Source: Synechococcus sp. JA-3-3Ab
Lineage (GTDB): Bacteria > Cyanobacteriota > Cyanobacteriia > Thermostichales > Thermostichaceae
DNA: 64,000 bases
NCBI RefSeq assembly: GCF_000013205.1
Contig: NC_007775.1
Location: forward strand, 1,794,501 to 1,858,500
Direction: 5' to 3'
The notes beneath the pieces were generated by a model that searched no databases, was not told where the DNA came from, and was given only the letters and a program-made list of their open reading frames with translations. Positions 49,983 to 63,238 of this stretch are shown here, piece after piece. Within the stretch, counting starts at the first letter, position 1. Each line of letters opens with the position of its first letter. The position numbers and the translations under genes were made by a program.

Positions 49983-50744
49983 ATGAAACGAAGAACTGCA
50001 ATGTTATTCCTGGGGATCCTGGCCGCTCTGGCTTTGAGGTGGGGGTCGGCTCCCGGCTTGGCGCAATCTCAGCCCATTTTGGTGGGGGCTGCGGTGAGCT
50101 TGCAACCGGCTTTAACGGAAATCGACCGGTTGTTCACCGCCCGCTATCCCGACATCAAGGTTGAGTACAACTTCGCCAATTCCGGCTTTCTCCAGCAACA
50201 GGTGGAGCAGGGGGCGCCTCTGGACGTGGTATTTTTCGCAGCCGCCTCTTTTATGGACGCCCTTGCCAAGCAAAACCTGCTGGTGGAGGGATCCCGGCGA
50301 GATCTTCTCAGCAACCGCATGGCTTTAATTGTGCCTGCCAATGCCAGAACCAAGGTTCAGGATTTTGCCGACTTGGTGGCGGAAGAGATCCGGGTTCTGT
50401 CCATTGGGGATCTGCAGGCCATGCCCGCCGGACGCTATGCCCAGGAAATTCTCACCGAGGCGGGGGTGTTTGAGACGCTGCGGCCCAAGATGGTGTTTGC
50501 CAGCACGGTGCGGGAAATTTTGACGGCGGTGGAGCAGGGCAATGCCGACGCCGGGATCCTGTTTACCTCGGATGCTCAGCTTTCGGATCGGGTGCGGGTG
50601 GTGGCTACGGCGGATCCCATTACGCCAATTATCTACCCGGTGGCATTGGTGCGCGATACTCCCGCCGGACAGTCTTACTTGGAGTTTTTAACCTCAGAAG
50701 AAGCAGCAGAGGTGTTTGTGAAGTACGGCTTTATCCGCCTGTGA
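49983..50744 (+). CDS. modA: Molybdate-binding protein ModA
   Basis: A 253-residue periplasmic solute-binding protein for molybdate/tungstate import. The signal peptide covers about 1-28 ([16 protein letters not shown] to LAQS). The mature part begins [16 protein letters not shown], with the oxyanion-binding AAVSL, and [25 protein letters not shown] is the second binding block. The ATG at 49983 is seven bases from AGAAG; an ATG six bases earlier is possible. modBC begins at or just after its stop. Confidence 0.93.
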   Translation: MKRRTAMLFLGILAALALRWGSAPGLAQSQPILVGAAVSLQPALTEIDRLFTARYPDIKVEYNFANSGFLQQQVEQGAPLDVVFFAAASFMDALAKQNLLVEGSRRDLLSNRMALIVPANARTKVQDFADLVAEEIRVLSIGDLQAMPAGRYAQEILTEAGVFETLRPKMVFASTVREILTAVEQGNADAGILFTSDAQLSDRVRVVATADPITPIIYPVALVRDTPAGQSYLEFLTSEEAAEVFVKYGFIRL

Positions 50745-50767
50745 GGGATCCCTCTGCAATTGCCCAG

Positions 50768-52555
50768 ATGAGCGACTACGACCTGTCTCCGCTGTGGATC
50801 TCGTTGCGGATTGCCAGCTTAGCCACAGCTATCACCTTTGGGGTGGGGACGCTGGCAGCTTATGGGATGTTGCACTACCGAGGTCGGTGGCGCTCTCTCC
50901 TCGAGGCCATCTTATTGGCGCCGCTGGTGTTGCCGCCCACCATGGTGGGGTTCCTATTGTTGCTGCTATTTGGTCGGCGAACCCTTCTGGGACAACTTTT
51001 GGCCTCGCTGAACTTGTCGGTCATCTTCACCTGGTATGCCGGGGTGATCACGGCAGTGGTGGTGGCCCTGCCCCTGATGTACCGCACGGCCTTGGGAGCT
51101 TTCCAGCAGATCGACCCGACGCTGGTGGCGGCAGCCCGCACGCTGGGGGCAAGCAGGGCCAAGATTTTTACGCAGGTGCTGATCCCTTTGGCCTTACCAG
51201 GGATCCTGGCGGGGATTACCCTCAGTTTTGCCCGCGCTCTGGGGGAGTTCGGCGCCACCTTGATGCTGGCAGGCAATATCCCGGGCCGCACGCAAACCCT
51301 GTCCATGGCCATCTTCTTTGCCGTTCAGGCGGGGGATATGCGGGGGGCGGCCATCAGCTCGGCCCTGGTCTTGGGGTTGTCCTTGGGGGTGATGACGGCA
51401 GTTAACCTTTGGTTTCAGCGACGGCCCTGGCAGCGACCTCCCTCTCGTCCTCTACAGGTTCTCACCAGAAGGGATCTGGATTTCTCAACTCCGGCCCCCC
51501 GCCTCTGGGTGGACATTGACAAGAAGCTGCCCCAATTTGAGCTGCAGGCGCAACTGAGCTGCGACGGGCGGCCATTAGGACTGCTGGGGGCCTCTGGATC
51601 CGGCAAAAGCCTACTTTTGCGCTGCATTGCCGGGATCGAAACCCCGGATGGTGGGCGCATTTTGCTCAACGAGCGGGCGTTGTTTGACGCCGAACAGGGG
51701 ATCCGGCTGCCCCCCGCTCAGCGACGGGTAGGGGTGATCTTCCAGAACTACGCTCTGTTTCCCCATCTCACCGTCGCCCAGAACATCGCTTTTGGGATCC
51801 CTGCGGGCTTGAGCGAAGCGGAAAAACAAGAGCGGATCCAGGCCCAGCTGCGGTTGGTCAAGCTGAAGGGCTGGGAAAACCGCTATCCCACGGAGCTCTC
51901 TGGAGGACAGCAGCAGCGGGTGGCCCTGGCGCGAGCGTTGGCTTCTGAGCCGGAGATCTTGCTGCTAGATGAGCCTTTTTCTGCTTTGGATGCCCACCTG
52001 CGCAGCCATCTGGAGCAGGAGATGGGGGAGATCTTAGCCGACTACAAGGGAGTCACGCTTTTGGTAACCCACAACATTGAGGAAGCCTTCCGCCTCTGCG
52101 GGGATCTGGCTGTAATGGAGCAGGGGCGAATCATTGCCCAGGGGGACAAGCGTCAGCTATTTGAGGCTCCCCCCTGCCTTAGTGTGGCGCAACTGACGGG
52201 TTGCAAAAACATCTCGCGGGCCAAGCTCCTGGGCCCTCAACGGGTGCTGGCCTTGGATTGGGGCTGTGAGCTGCAGGTACAGGGATCCCCAGCGGGAGAA
52301 TACATCGCCATCCGCGCCCACCACCTCACCTTCAGGCCCGACGGGAAGCTGCCCAACACGTTTCCGGCTTGGCTGGTGAAGTGGAGCGAGACCCCCCACC
52401 GACTGACTCTCTTCTTTAGGCTGGGCGGTCCTCCTGCCCACCGCCAGGACTATCACCTGCAAGCTGAGGTGTGGCGGGAGCGCTGGCGCGAGGTGGAGAC
52501 TTGGGGATCCCCCTGGTGGCTACAGTTGGATCCCCGGCATCTGAGGGTGTTTTGA
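50768..52555 (+). CDS. modBC: ModB-ModC fused molybdate ABC transporter
   Basis: A 595-residue fusion. Residues about 1-215 are the ModB permease with five or six hydrophobic helices and the coupling motif ([25 protein letters not shown]). Residues about 240-450 are the ModC ATPase: Walker [10 protein letters not shown]-loop, signature [16 protein letters not shown], Walker B ILLLDEPF, and His switch [14 protein letters not shown]-like end follows. ModBC fusions are known in Anabaena. An alternative GTG start at 50741 overlaps the modA stop and would add nine residues. Confidence 0.93.
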   Translation: MSDYDLSPLWISLRIASLATAITFGVGTLAAYGMLHYRGRWRSLLEAILLAPLVLPPTMVGFLLLLLFGRRTLLGQLLASLNLSVIFTWYAGVITAVVVALPLMYRTALGAFQQIDPTLVAAARTLGASRAKIFTQVLIPLALPGILAGITLSFARALGEFGATLMLAGNIPGRTQTLSMAIFFAVQAGDMRGAAISSALVLGLSLGVMTAVNLWFQRRPWQRPPSRPLQVLTRRDLDFSTPAPRLWVDIDKKLPQFELQAQLSCDGRPLGLLGASGSGKSLLLRCIAGIETPDGGRILLNERALFDAEQGIRLPPAQRRVGVIFQNYALFPHLTVAQNIAFGIPAGLSEAEKQERIQAQLRLVKLKGWENRYPTELSGGQQQRVALARALASEPEILLLDEPFSALDAHLRSHLEQEMGEILADYKGVTLLVTHNIEEAFRLCGDLAVMEQGRIIAQGDKRQLFEAPPCLSVAQLTGCKNISRAKLLGPQRVLALDWGCELQVQGSPAGEYIAIRAHHLTFRPDGKLPNTFPAWLVKWSETPHRLTLFFRLGGPPAHRQDYHLQAEVWRERWREVETWGSPWWLQLDPRHLRVF

Positions 52556-52573
52556 GTCTGGGCTTAACACCCG

Positions 52574-54496
52574 TCAAGTGGGTTCTTCGCCCAGGCAATA
52601 GCCCCGCGGGGTAATCAGCCGGTCCCCATGGCGAAAGGTCTGAGAGTTGCCGATAAGAACCAGGGTGAGCATGTCCACCTGCTCTGGATCCAGCTCCCCC
52701 AGGGTGGTAAGGCGGAGAGTTTCGCCAGGGCGGTAGAGGTTGCGGGCCAAAGCCACAGGGGTATGGGCGGGCCGGGCCTGCAAAAAGATCTGCAGAGCCT
52801 TGAGGAAGGGATCCACCCGCTGCCGGGAGCGGGGGTTGTAAAGGGCCACCACAAAATCGGCAGCTGCAGCCGCCTGCAGGCGTTTTGCAATCACTGGCCA
52901 GGGGGTAAGCAAATCCGAGAGGGAAATGGCGCAGAAGTCGTGCATCAGCGGAGCCCCCAGCCGGGCAGCAGCCGCCTGGAAGGCAGAGATCCCCGGCAGC
53001 ACCTCCAGAGAAGGGCGGATCCCATCCCAGCCAGAGCGGACCAAGCACTCCAGCACCAAGCCCGCCATGCCGTAAATGCCGGCATCCCCCGAAGAAATCA
53101 CCGCCACCTTCAGCCCCTGCTGCGCCCAAGCGATGGCCTGTTTGGCCCGCTGCAGCTCTTGGGTAATGGGAGAGGCCTCCCGAATTTGGCCGGGGTGCAA
53201 AAGGGGATCCACCAGATCCAGATAAAGCTGGTAGCCAACAACCACATCGGCCTGAGTTAAAGCCATACGGGCAGCCAAAGTCAATTGACCCAGATCCCCA
53301 GGACCAGTGCCGATGAGCCAGAGGTGGCCGCTGCGAGGGGAATACTCCTGCGCCGCGCGGGCAATGGCCAGGGTACAGGCCCCTTCGGTTTTCGAGGTGA
53401 AGACCTGCTTGGGGCAGAGGAGGGTTGCTCCCCCAAAGGGCTCTACCTTCTCCGCAACACAGGATGGCCTCTCAGGAACCTTGTCACCTCTTCCCCAAGT
53501 CTGACAAGTCTGAGCTGCCAAGAGGGCAGCCGCCTCGGCTACGGAGGGAGTGCCCACCGCCTGCCGCACCGCCTCCGAAGGGTGGGGCACTGGGATCCCA
53601 GCCAAAGCCTCTGCCGAGAAAAACTCAATGGGCCAGCCATAGGCTTGGGCCAGCTCCAGAAGACCCGGCTCGTTTTGCTTCAGCTCCAAGGTGGCCAAGC
53701 CGGCAATGGCCTCAAAAGCCAGCCCCTGGGCCTGCAACAGGCGGCGCAGGGATCCCTCTAGCCAAACGCGGGTAGTGCCCCGCTCGCAGCCCACCCCCAC
53801 CCAGAGCACCCGCGGATGCCAGTGCACTGTCGGGATCCCCGTGGGAGGGGAGAGGTATTCCCCAATCCAGATCTGGGCAACGGGATGGGGAGGAGAGGAG
53901 GCCACTAGGGGATGATCTGCCGGCCAAGCTTGTCGCCAAAGCCGCGTGCCGCAGGTCTGGTGAACGGCCACCGGCTCTCCCCGCGTCAAGGCGGCTGCCA
54001 CCCCGTTCCAATCTCCAGCGCCCCGCCGCCAGCCGTAGGGATCCCCCAGCAAATCCAAAGGCGGGATCCCCAGCCCCTCGGAAGCAGAGGTGAGAACCGG
54101 CTGGGCTCCCAAGGTAGCGGCCACCTGCCGCGCCAGGGCATCGGCCCCCCCCACATGTCCCCCGCACAGGCTAATAGCCCAGCGACCGGCTTCGTCCACC
54201 ACCACCACCGCTGGATCCCGCTGCTTGTCCTGCAAGAGGGGGGCAATGAGCCGCACCACCGACCCTGCGGCCAAGATGAAGAGACAGCCCTGCACCTGGG
54301 GCCAGGTTTGGGCAACGGCTTCTGCCAGAGATCTGGGCGCTGTGGGATCCTTGGGATCCCCGTAAGCCTGCCAGGGGGAGGGCAGCCCCTGCGGGTCAGC
54401 TTTGCTCCAGCAGCTCACCTCCTTGCCCAAGAGCGGGATCAGAGAGTTGGCCAACCGGCGGGCGCGCGGGCTGGGGGCAAACAGAGCAAGCTTCAT
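52574..54496 (-). CDS. cobJ: CbiG-CobJ fusion, cobalamin synthesis
   Basis: A 640-residue fusion. The first 330 residues are CbiG (ILAAGSVVRLIAPLLQDKQRDPAVVVVDE and CGGHVGGADALARQVA), which opens the lactone ring of cobalt-precorrin-5A. Residues about 390-640 are precorrin-3B C17-methyltransferase (LWLIGTGPGDLGQLTLAARMALTQADVVVGY, then VAVISSGDAGIYGMAGLVLE), which causes ring contraction. The linker of about 60 residues is poorly conserved. The ATG at 54496 (MKLALFAPS) is used; an upstream extension lacks homology. The fusion is common in cyanobacteria. Confidence 0.93.
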   Translation of the reverse strand: MKLALFAPSPRARRLANSLIPLLGKEVSCWSKADPQGLPSPWQAYGDPKDPTAPRSLAEAVAQTWPQVQGCLFILAAGSVVRLIAPLLQDKQRDPAVVVVDEAGRWAISLCGGHVGGADALARQVAATLGAQPVLTSASEGLGIPPLDLLGDPYGWRRGAGDWNGVAAALTRGEPVAVHQTCGTRLWRQAWPADHPLVASSPPHPVAQIWIGEYLSPPTGIPTVHWHPRVLWVGVGCERGTTRVWLEGSLRRLLQAQGLAFEAIAGLATLELKQNEPGLLELAQAYGWPIEFFSAEALAGIPVPHPSEAVRQAVGTPSVAEAAALLAAQTCQTWGRGDKVPERPSCVAEKVEPFGGATLLCPKQVFTSKTEGACTLAIARAAQEYSPRSGHLWLIGTGPGDLGQLTLAARMALTQADVVVGYQLYLDLVDPLLHPGQIREASPITQELQRAKQAIAWAQQGLKVAVISSGDAGIYGMAGLVLECLVRSGWDGIRPSLEVLPGISAFQAAAARLGAPLMHDFCAISLSDLLTPWPVIAKRLQAAAAADFVVALYNPRSRQRVDPFLKALQIFLQARPAHTPVALARNLYRPGETLRLTTLGELDPEQVDMLTLVLIGNSQTFRHGDRLITPRGYCLGEEPT

Positions 54497-54572
54497 CGAG
54501 CGTGGGCCAAGGCTAGGATTCTCCCCGGATCCTATACTGGACATAGAGCCACCCGCGAAGGGACAAGTGCCG

Positions 54573-54893
54573 ATGGTCATCCCACCTGGACTGATGCTGC
54601 CCCTAATCCCCCTGGAGGTTTTGCTCTCCACGAAGGGGCTGATGTTTTTGCTGCTATCGGCCTATGGGGGGGCCATGTGGACATTCTTAAGCGGCGCCCC
54701 CCGCGTCCACACCATCATCGTGCCGGACTTGGAGCAGGCCAGAGGGTTTTACGAGAAGGTGTTGAAACTGCCGGAAGCGGAGCTGCCCCTGCAGTACTAC
54801 TACGGCTACGAGCAGAGCATGGTCGGCTACAGCCTAGGATCCCCCTCATCCAAGCCTACGCCCGCATCTACCCCACCCTGTTCAAGCCGCTAG
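54573..54893 (+). pseudogene. Truncated VOC/glyoxalase-like gene
   Basis: The frame starts MVIPPGLMLPLIPLEVLL, has a hydrophobic helix, then a VOC-type start VHTIIVPDLEQARGFYEKVL and LPLQYYYGYEQSMVGYS. At about 54837 it runs into the duplicated UPF0182 segment in a foreign frame and ends after 18 meaningless residues. Most of the VOC domain is missing, so the gene is broken by the duplication. GAAGGGAC before the ATG suggests the 5' part may still be translated. Its 3' part is not in this window. Confidence 0.82.
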
Positions 54894-55549
54894 AGGCCAT
54901 GCCGGAGCCGTTGCGGCAGCACATCCGCTACCCCCAAGATCTCTTCCGGGTGCAGGTGCAGCAATTTGCCACTTACCACATGACGGATCCCCGTGTTTTC
55001 TACAACCGGGAAGACCAGTGGCAGATCCCCAACCAGTTCCGCAAGCGGCGGCGCCTGCCCATGCAGCCCCAGTACCTCATCCTCACCTTGCCAGAGGATC
55101 CCCAAAAGGGATCCCCAAACCAGCCCGAGTTTGTCTTGCTTTCTCCCTTCACCCCCCTCAACAAACAAAACATGGTGGCCTGGATGGCGGCCCGCTGCGA
55201 TGGGGAAAACTACGGCAAGCTGCTGGTGTACGAGTTTTCCAAGCAGCGCCTCATCTACGGCCCAGAGCAAGTAGAGGCGCGGGTCAACCAGGATCCGGCC
55301 ATTTCCGAGCAAATCGCCCTCTGGAACGAACACGGGTCGCGGGTGAACCTGGGCACCCTGCTGGTCATCCCCATCGAGACCTCGCTTCTCTACATCCAGC
55401 CCCTCTACCTGGAGGCAGAACAGGGCCGCCTGCCCCAGCTCACCCGGGTCATCGCTGCCTACGAAGACCGGGTGGTGATGGAGCCCACCCTCAGCCAGGC
55501 TCTGGAAGCCCTCTTCTCCCCCACCGGCAGCCGCCGCTCCAACCGCTGA
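54846..55549 (+). pseudogene. UPF0182 3' fragment
   Basis: The last 234 codons of the UPF0182 gene (from LIQAYARIYPTLFK to the end GSRRSNR), repeated from 19242-19945 with about one base difference seen (c/t in the codon before CGG near 54909). It lacks promoter, start and membrane domain, so it should not make a functional protein. Its frame is still open because it is so recent or is being homogenised. Confidence 0.92.
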
Positions 55550-55582
55550 GGCCGGGATCCCTTCTCAGATTTCTAAGGGTAG

Positions 55583-55611
55583 TTGACAGAACTTAACGGA
55601 TGATTTAAGGT
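55583..55611 (+). promoter_or_regulatory. psbA promoter, copy B
   Basis: TTGACA (55583-55588), 17 bases, TAAGGT (55606-55611), identical to copy A including flanks, so both psbA genes are probably regulated alike. Confidence 0.65.
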
Positions 55612-55653
55612 TAGGTTGTCAATCTTCGCGCTTCCTCAGGGAAGTTTGCCATC

Positions 55654-56718
55654 ATGACCACTGTTATCCAACGTCGCTCAACCAGCAACGTGTGGGAGCA
55701 GTTTTGCGAGTGGGTCACCTCCACCGACAACCGCCTCTACATCGGTTGGTTCGGGGTGCTGATGATCCCCACCCTGCTGACTGCCACCACCTGCTTCATC
55801 ATTGCCTTCATTGGGGCTCCGCCGGTGGACATTGACGGCATCCGCGAGCCAGTTTCGGGTTCGTTGCTGTATGGCAACAACATCATCACCGGCGCGGTGG
55901 TGCCTTCTTCGGCTGCGATTGGCCTGCACTTTTACCCGATTTGGGAAGCCGCTTCTTTGGACGAGTGGCTGTACAACGGCGGCCCCTACCAGCTGATTGT
56001 GCTGCACTTTTTGATTGGGGTGTTCTGCTACATGGGCCGGGAGTGGGAGCTGAGCTACCGCTTGGGGATGCGTCCCTGGATTGCGGTGGCTTACTCGGCG
56101 CCGGTGGCGGCGGCGACGGCCGTGTTTTTGATTTACCCGATTGGGCAAGGCTCGTTTTCGGACGGGATGCCGCTGGGGATTTCGGGGACGTTCAACTTCA
56201 TGTTGGTGTTCCAAGCGGAGCACAACATTTTGATGCACCCGTTCCACCAGCTGGGCGTGGCCGGCGTGTTTGGGGGTGCGCTGTTTAGTGCGATGCACGG
56301 GTCGTTGGTGACCTCGAGCCTGATTCGTGAGACTTCGGAGGAGGAGTCGCAGAACTTGGGTTACAAGTTTGGGCAAGAGGAAGAGACCTACAACATCGTG
56401 GCGGCGCACGGGTATTTTGGCCGGTTGATTTTCCAATATGCGTCGTTCAACAACAGCCGGAGCCTGCACTTTTTCCTGGCGGCGTGGCCGGTGATTGGGA
56501 TTTGGTTTACGGCGCTGGGGATCAGCATCATGGCGTTCAACCTGAACGGGTTCAACTTCAACCAGTCGATTGTGGACAGCAACGGTCGCGTGGTTGGGAC
56601 GTGGGCGGATGTGCTCAACCGTGCCAACCTGGGGATGGAAGTGATGCACGAGCGGAATGCGCACAACTTCCCGCTGGACCTGGCGGCGGTGGAAGTGGCG
56701 CCGGCCATCCGCGGCTAA
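55654..56718 (+). CDS. psbA: Photosystem II D1 protein, copy B
   Basis: A 354-residue D1 protein, identical to copy A except for Ile instead of Val in the removed tail (APAIRG). Glu130 is again present, so both are of the high-light type. At DNA level five synonymous differences cluster at copy A positions 20212-20245 and another group begins at codon 347; the rest reads as identical. Mature D1 from both genes would be the same molecule. A different terminator follows at 56752. Confidence 0.98.
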   Translation: MTTVIQRRSTSNVWEQFCEWVTSTDNRLYIGWFGVLMIPTLLTATTCFIIAFIGAPPVDIDGIREPVSGSLLYGNNIITGAVVPSSAAIGLHFYPIWEAASLDEWLYNGGPYQLIVLHFLIGVFCYMGREWELSYRLGMRPWIAVAYSAPVAAATAVFLIYPIGQGSFSDGMPLGISGTFNFMLVFQAEHNILMHPFHQLGVAGVFGGALFSAMHGSLVTSSLIRETSEEESQNLGYKFGQEEETYNIVAAHGYFGRLIFQYASFNNSRSLHFFLAAWPVIGIWFTALGISIMAFNLNGFNFNQSIVDSNGRVVGTWADVLNRANLGMEVMHERNAHNFPLDLAAVEVAPAIRG

Positions 56719-56751
56719 TCCACTCCTGACCTAGTCGACCAGTCCTTCTTG

Positions 56752-56781
56752 AATCCCCTGGCAGACGCTGGGGGGTTTTTT
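56752..56781 (+). terminator. psbA terminator, copy B
   Basis: AATCCCC (56752-56758) pairs with the G run at 56770-56775 followed by TTTTTT. The sequence is unlike that of copy A, showing that near-identity ends with psbA. Confidence 0.7.
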
Positions 56782-56891
56782 CTTCTACCGCCCTCTCCGA
56801 TCCAGGTGGGAGACCAAAATGGCAAACGGTTTCACCAGGATCTTTCCCCCAGTCAGTTAGAGTAGGGCTATCGCATCTGCGAGTAAAGGAT

Positions 56892-58004
56892 ATGGCGATC
56901 ATTTCTTCTCGGGCTGCGGGGGCTGAGGATCCCGGGCAGCGGCAGCAAAAGAGTTCTGCTCGCAGAAGAGAGTCGAAATTGGCTTTTGCTAGGGCGGAAG
57001 GGCTACTGCAACCGCAGGCTCACCCCAGCGAAGCTCAAGAAGAATCCCTGCGCCCGCGCACCCTGGCAGAGTACATTGGCCAGACAGAGCTGAAGGAAGT
57101 GCTCTCCATCGCTATTGCAGCGGCCCGCGCCCGCGGGGAGCCTTTGGATCACCTGCTGTTCTACGGCCCGCCTGGCTTGGGCAAAACCACGGTGGCCGCG
57201 GTGCTGGCGGCGGAGATGGGATCCCGCTTCTACATGACCACGGCCCCGGCGCTGGAGAGCCCCCGTGACATTGCCGGCTACTTGGTGCGCCTGAAGCAGG
57301 GGGACGTGCTGTTTATCGACGAGATCCACCGTCTGCCCAAGGTAACCGAAGAGCTGCTCTATCCAGCAATGGAGGATTTTCGCCTCGACATCACTGTTGG
57401 CAAGGGACGCTCGGCCCGCATCACCTCCATACCCCTGGAGCGCTTTACCCTCATCGGGGCCACTACCCGCATTGGCGCTCTGACTTCGCCGCTGCGGGAT
57501 CGCTTTGGCCAGGTGCAGCGGCTGCGCTTCTATGAGCCCCACGAACTGGCGGAAATTGTGTTGCGCAGCGCTCGCCTCTTGAACACCTCCATTGACCGAG
57601 CGGGAGCCGAGGAGATTGCCCGCCGATCCCGAGGCACACCGCGCATTGCCAACCGCCTCCTGAAGCGAGTGCGCGATTATGCCCAGGTGCGGGGGGATGG
57701 CCACATCAGCCGTGAGGTGGCAGCCGCTGCCCTGGAGCTGTTTCAGGTGGATCCCATGGGTTTGGACTGGACGGATCGCAAGCTGCTGACGGTACTGGTG
57801 GAGCAGTTTGGGGGAGGGCCCGTGGGCTTGGAGACCATGGCCGCAGTGACAGGTGAAGATCCCCAGACAATTGAGGAGGTGTACGAGCCCTACCTGCTGC
57901 AGATTGGCTACCTGCAGCGCACGCCAAGGGGTCGGGTGGTTACCCCCGCTGCCCTGCAGCACTTAGGCTACACAGCCCAGTCCCCTCTGCCTGTGTGGAG
58001 CTAA
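56892..58004 (+). CDS. ruvB: Holliday junction helicase RuvB, copy B
   Basis: A 370-residue second RuvB. All AAA+ motifs are intact ([27 protein letters not shown]). Differences from copy A are spread evenly and mostly conservative. The N-terminal extension before [12 protein letters not shown] is shorter by about eight residues and poorly conserved, apart from the shared opening MAIISSR. Both genes look functional. Whether they differ in partner binding or expression cannot be told. Confidence 0.95.
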   Translation: MAIISSRAAGAEDPGQRQQKSSARRRESKLAFARAEGLLQPQAHPSEAQEESLRPRTLAEYIGQTELKEVLSIAIAAARARGEPLDHLLFYGPPGLGKTTVAAVLAAEMGSRFYMTTAPALESPRDIAGYLVRLKQGDVLFIDEIHRLPKVTEELLYPAMEDFRLDITVGKGRSARITSIPLERFTLIGATTRIGALTSPLRDRFGQVQRLRFYEPHELAEIVLRSARLLNTSIDRAGAEEIARRSRGTPRIANRLLKRVRDYAQVRGDGHISREVAAAALELFQVDPMGLDWTDRKLLTVLVEQFGGGPVGLETMAAVTGEDPQTIEEVYEPYLLQIGYLQRTPRGRVVTPAALQHLGYTAQSPLPVWS

Positions 58005-58011
58005 TGGTTTT

Positions 58012-58032
58012 CCTCTCCCACCAGGGGAGAGG
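58012..58032. terminator. Bidirectional hairpin between ruvB and apcE, copy B
   Basis: CCTCTCCC (58012-58019) and GGGAGAGG (58025-58032) form a perfect 8-bp stem with a short loop in the 37-base convergent gap. TTTT stands on one side. It may stop both transcripts. Confidence 0.55.
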
Positions 58033-58041
58033 GGGGTTGAG

Positions 58042-60759
<2,718 letters not shown>

Positions 60760-60895
60760 TTATCGAAAAACTGCCGACAAGGCTCAGGGAGGATGCCCCG
60801 GGAAAGGGGCTGACCCATGGACTTAGCTAAACCGGCCCCCATCCCTCTCAGAGTTGGGGAGGAATGGACGCCGCGTCCCTGAGGGGGAAGCCAAG

Positions 60896-60951
60896 CCTAG
60901 AATACTAGGGGGATGCGCCCGGAGTGGGGAGGTTGTTGCAGTTTGTAACAC
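60896..60951. promoter_or_regulatory. Conserved apcE/TPR-GT61 divergent promoter core, copy B
   Basis: CCTAG-AATA-CTAGG at 60896-60909 and the TTGTTGCAGTTTGTAACA block at about 60933-60950 match copy A at the same relative places, while flanks differ. Conservation against background drift suggests function. Confidence 0.5.
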
Positions 60952-60981
60952 TCCTGCTCAGCTCCCTTCTCAGCAAAAGCC

Positions 60982-63111
60982 ATGGCCTCTACCCCTCTTG
61001 TCCAGGACCCTCTCCGGAGCCATTGGGAGCAGGGAGCATATGAATCGGTTGCCCAAGAGCTGTTGCAGCAGTTGGAGCAGGGATCCCAGCATCCCCTGCT
61101 CTACTGGTGGTTGGGAGCCGCCTACCTGCTCCTGGGGCGAGAGCTGGAAGCCCAGCTTACCTGGCAGGAAGGGGTGGCGCTGCTAATGGGAAAAGGCCTG
61201 GGCGAGCTAGAAGCTAGCCGCTGCTGGGCAAAAGGGCTGCAGGAGCTGGCAAAGGGGCTGTGGGAAAGAGGCCACTGGCCGCAGGCGGCGGCCTTGTATC
61301 GGCAACTGGTGGAGGGATCCCTTCCCGCCGACCTAGAACCTGTGCAGGCGCTGGCCGCCCATCGCCTTGGCCGAGTCCAGGAGCGCCGTCGGCTGTGGCT
61401 AGAAGCAGCAGCGTGGTTTGAGCAAGCCTGCCGCTGGGATCCAACAGCCGCGGAAAGCTTTTGGCGCTGGGGTCTGGCCCTGCTCAAGCTGGGCCGGTTG
61501 CGGGAGGCCCTCTCCCCTCTCCAAGAAGCGGCCAGGCTAAGGCCAGACTGGGGGGATCCCTGGGTGCAAATGGGCCTGGCTTGGCTGGATCTGGGGGAGC
61601 TGGAGCAGGCGGTGGCCTGCTTTCAGGAGGCAGCGGCGCGGGGCACCCAGACAGCGGAGCTCTACAGCTACTGGGCGGAGGCCCAGGTGCGGCGGGACAA
61701 CTCCCAGGCAGCTTGGGAGAAGTTCCGGCAGGCGCTGGCGGCGGAGCGGGAGTGGCTACAGGCCTGGTGTGAGGGCAGCGGCAGAGACAGCCTCCTGCGG
61801 CTGGAGCTGGAGCAAGCCCTCCAGGGATCCCCGGGCAAGTTTTGGCAAGAGCGGTATCGCCTCTGGCGGCAGCGCTGGATCCCTGCGCAGGCAACCCTTC
61901 CTTCCCCAGCCTGCCAGAGCCCACCGCCCAGTGCTGGCAACCCCCTGCCAGTGCCCAGCCAGGGTTACCTTACCACCCGGCAGTGGCACCAGGCCACCGG
62001 CGAGGGCAGCTACCAGGTGGTGGATCCAGAAGGGGTTCTCTGTCTCCAAGCTCCTCCTACGGCTGACCCTGCCATTGGGCAAAAGCTGCGCTCGCAGCGG
62101 ATCCCCTTGGCCGAGACCTTTGTGGCCCAGATTCCGCAGGGATCCGTGCACGTGGGCCACTATCCCCGCCACCTCTACGCCAGCTTTGCCAGCGCCGTGC
62201 TTACCCGTAGGGGTGAGTTGCTGGCCGATGTCTCCCCCAGCTTGCCGCCGCCGGAGTTTCTCGACTGGGACTGGAAGCCGGCTCACCTAGAACACCACCC
62301 CGTTTTGGACTTGCCCCACCTGCCGCCGCCAATTCCGCTGGATGGCCCTGTCGCCCTCTTGCCCCTGGGGGCAGTCAACTACTTCCATTGGATGGTGGAC
62401 ATCCTGCCCGCCCTCGATCTCCTACGCCGCGCCGGCTTCCTCGAAAAAGACCTTCCCATCTTGCTCCACGGCTACCAGGGCAAGCCCTTCCAAGTGCAGA
62501 GCTTAGCTGCCCTGGGGATCCCCACAGAACGCCTTCTAAGCTTCGAGCAGGTGGGGGGATCCCATCTGCAAGCGCAGAACCTCATTGTGCCCTCGCTGGC
62601 TGGGCCGGTGGGGTGTCTAACCCCCAGGGGCTGGAAGGTGCTGCAGCAACTGGTTCCTCTGGGGCAGGCGGCGGATCCCTTGTTGCCGCGGCGGGTTTAC
62701 ATTAGCCGTCGTGCTGCACGCTGGCGGCGGGTCATCAACGAGGCGGAGGTGCTGGAGGCCTTGCGCCCCTGGGGCTTTGTGCCTGTGCAACTGGAAGTCC
62801 TTTCCCTAGCCGAACAGATAGCCTTGATGCAAAAAGCAGAGGCAGTCATGGGGATCCACGGGGCGGGCCTGACCAACCTTGCCTTTTGTCAGCCTGGCAC
62901 GGTTGCCATCGAGATCTTCCCCAGCAACGCCGTGCTCCCCTACTTCTGGAGCCTTGCCCAGGTGGTGGGGCTCAACTACTTTCCCCTAGTGGCCCCAACC
63001 TGCGACCCCGCCCTGGTGGCCCTGCTGGCTAGCCCAGAGCTAGACCGGGAGGATGCCTGGGTGCCGGTTCCGGCTCTACTGGCCTTGCTAGAGCAAACAG
63101 GGCTGCAGTAA
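60982..63111 (+). CDS. TPR protein with GT61 glycosyltransferase domain, copy B
   Basis: A 709-residue paralogue of the copy A protein. The TPR half and the region around residues 275-320 have diverged strongly, while the GT61 half is well kept (LLPLGAVNYFHWMVDILPALD, MGIHGAGLTNLAFCQPGT). The two could act on different acceptors. The stop codon abuts the tRNA gene, as in copy A. Confidence 0.85.
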   Translation: MASTPLVQDPLRSHWEQGAYESVAQELLQQLEQGSQHPLLYWWLGAAYLLLGRELEAQLTWQEGVALLMGKGLGELEASRCWAKGLQELAKGLWERGHWPQAAALYRQLVEGSLPADLEPVQALAAHRLGRVQERRRLWLEAAAWFEQACRWDPTAAESFWRWGLALLKLGRLREALSPLQEAARLRPDWGDPWVQMGLAWLDLGELEQAVACFQEAAARGTQTAELYSYWAEAQVRRDNSQAAWEKFRQALAAEREWLQAWCEGSGRDSLLRLELEQALQGSPGKFWQERYRLWRQRWIPAQATLPSPACQSPPPSAGNPLPVPSQGYLTTRQWHQATGEGSYQVVDPEGVLCLQAPPTADPAIGQKLRSQRIPLAETFVAQIPQGSVHVGHYPRHLYASFASAVLTRRGELLADVSPSLPPPEFLDWDWKPAHLEHHPVLDLPHLPPPIPLDGPVALLPLGAVNYFHWMVDILPALDLLRRAGFLEKDLPILLHGYQGKPFQVQSLAALGIPTERLLSFEQVGGSHLQAQNLIVPSLAGPVGCLTPRGWKVLQQLVPLGQAADPLLPRRVYISRRAARWRRVINEAEVLEALRPWGFVPVQLEVLSLAEQIALMQKAEAVMGIHGAGLTNLAFCQPGTVAIEIFPSNAVLPYFWSLAQVVGLNYFPLVAPTCDPALVALLASPELDREDAWVPVPALLALLEQTGLQ

Positions 63112-63195
63112 TGGGATCGGAGGGACTCGAACCCTCACGTTCTTGAGGAACAACGGATTTTAAGTCCGTAGCGTCTACCATTCCGCCACGATCCC
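63112..63195 (-). tRNA. tRNA-Leu (anticodon TAA), copy B
   Basis: Identical in all 84 bases to the tRNA at 27800-27883, again without intron and without encoded CCA. Sequence identity extends to the block TAGCCGTACTACTCTACC just upstream of the gene, then ends. Confidence 0.97.
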
Positions 63196-63238
63196 TGGAG
63201 TAGCCGTACTACTCTACCAAAGGGTTTGCTGTGGGGGA

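Noticed and set aside
53912-55549. A 545-codon open frame joining antisense cobJ to UPF0182
   Set aside because: Only the last 234 codons are protein-like, copied from UPF0182; the front is antisense noise and the join is accidental.
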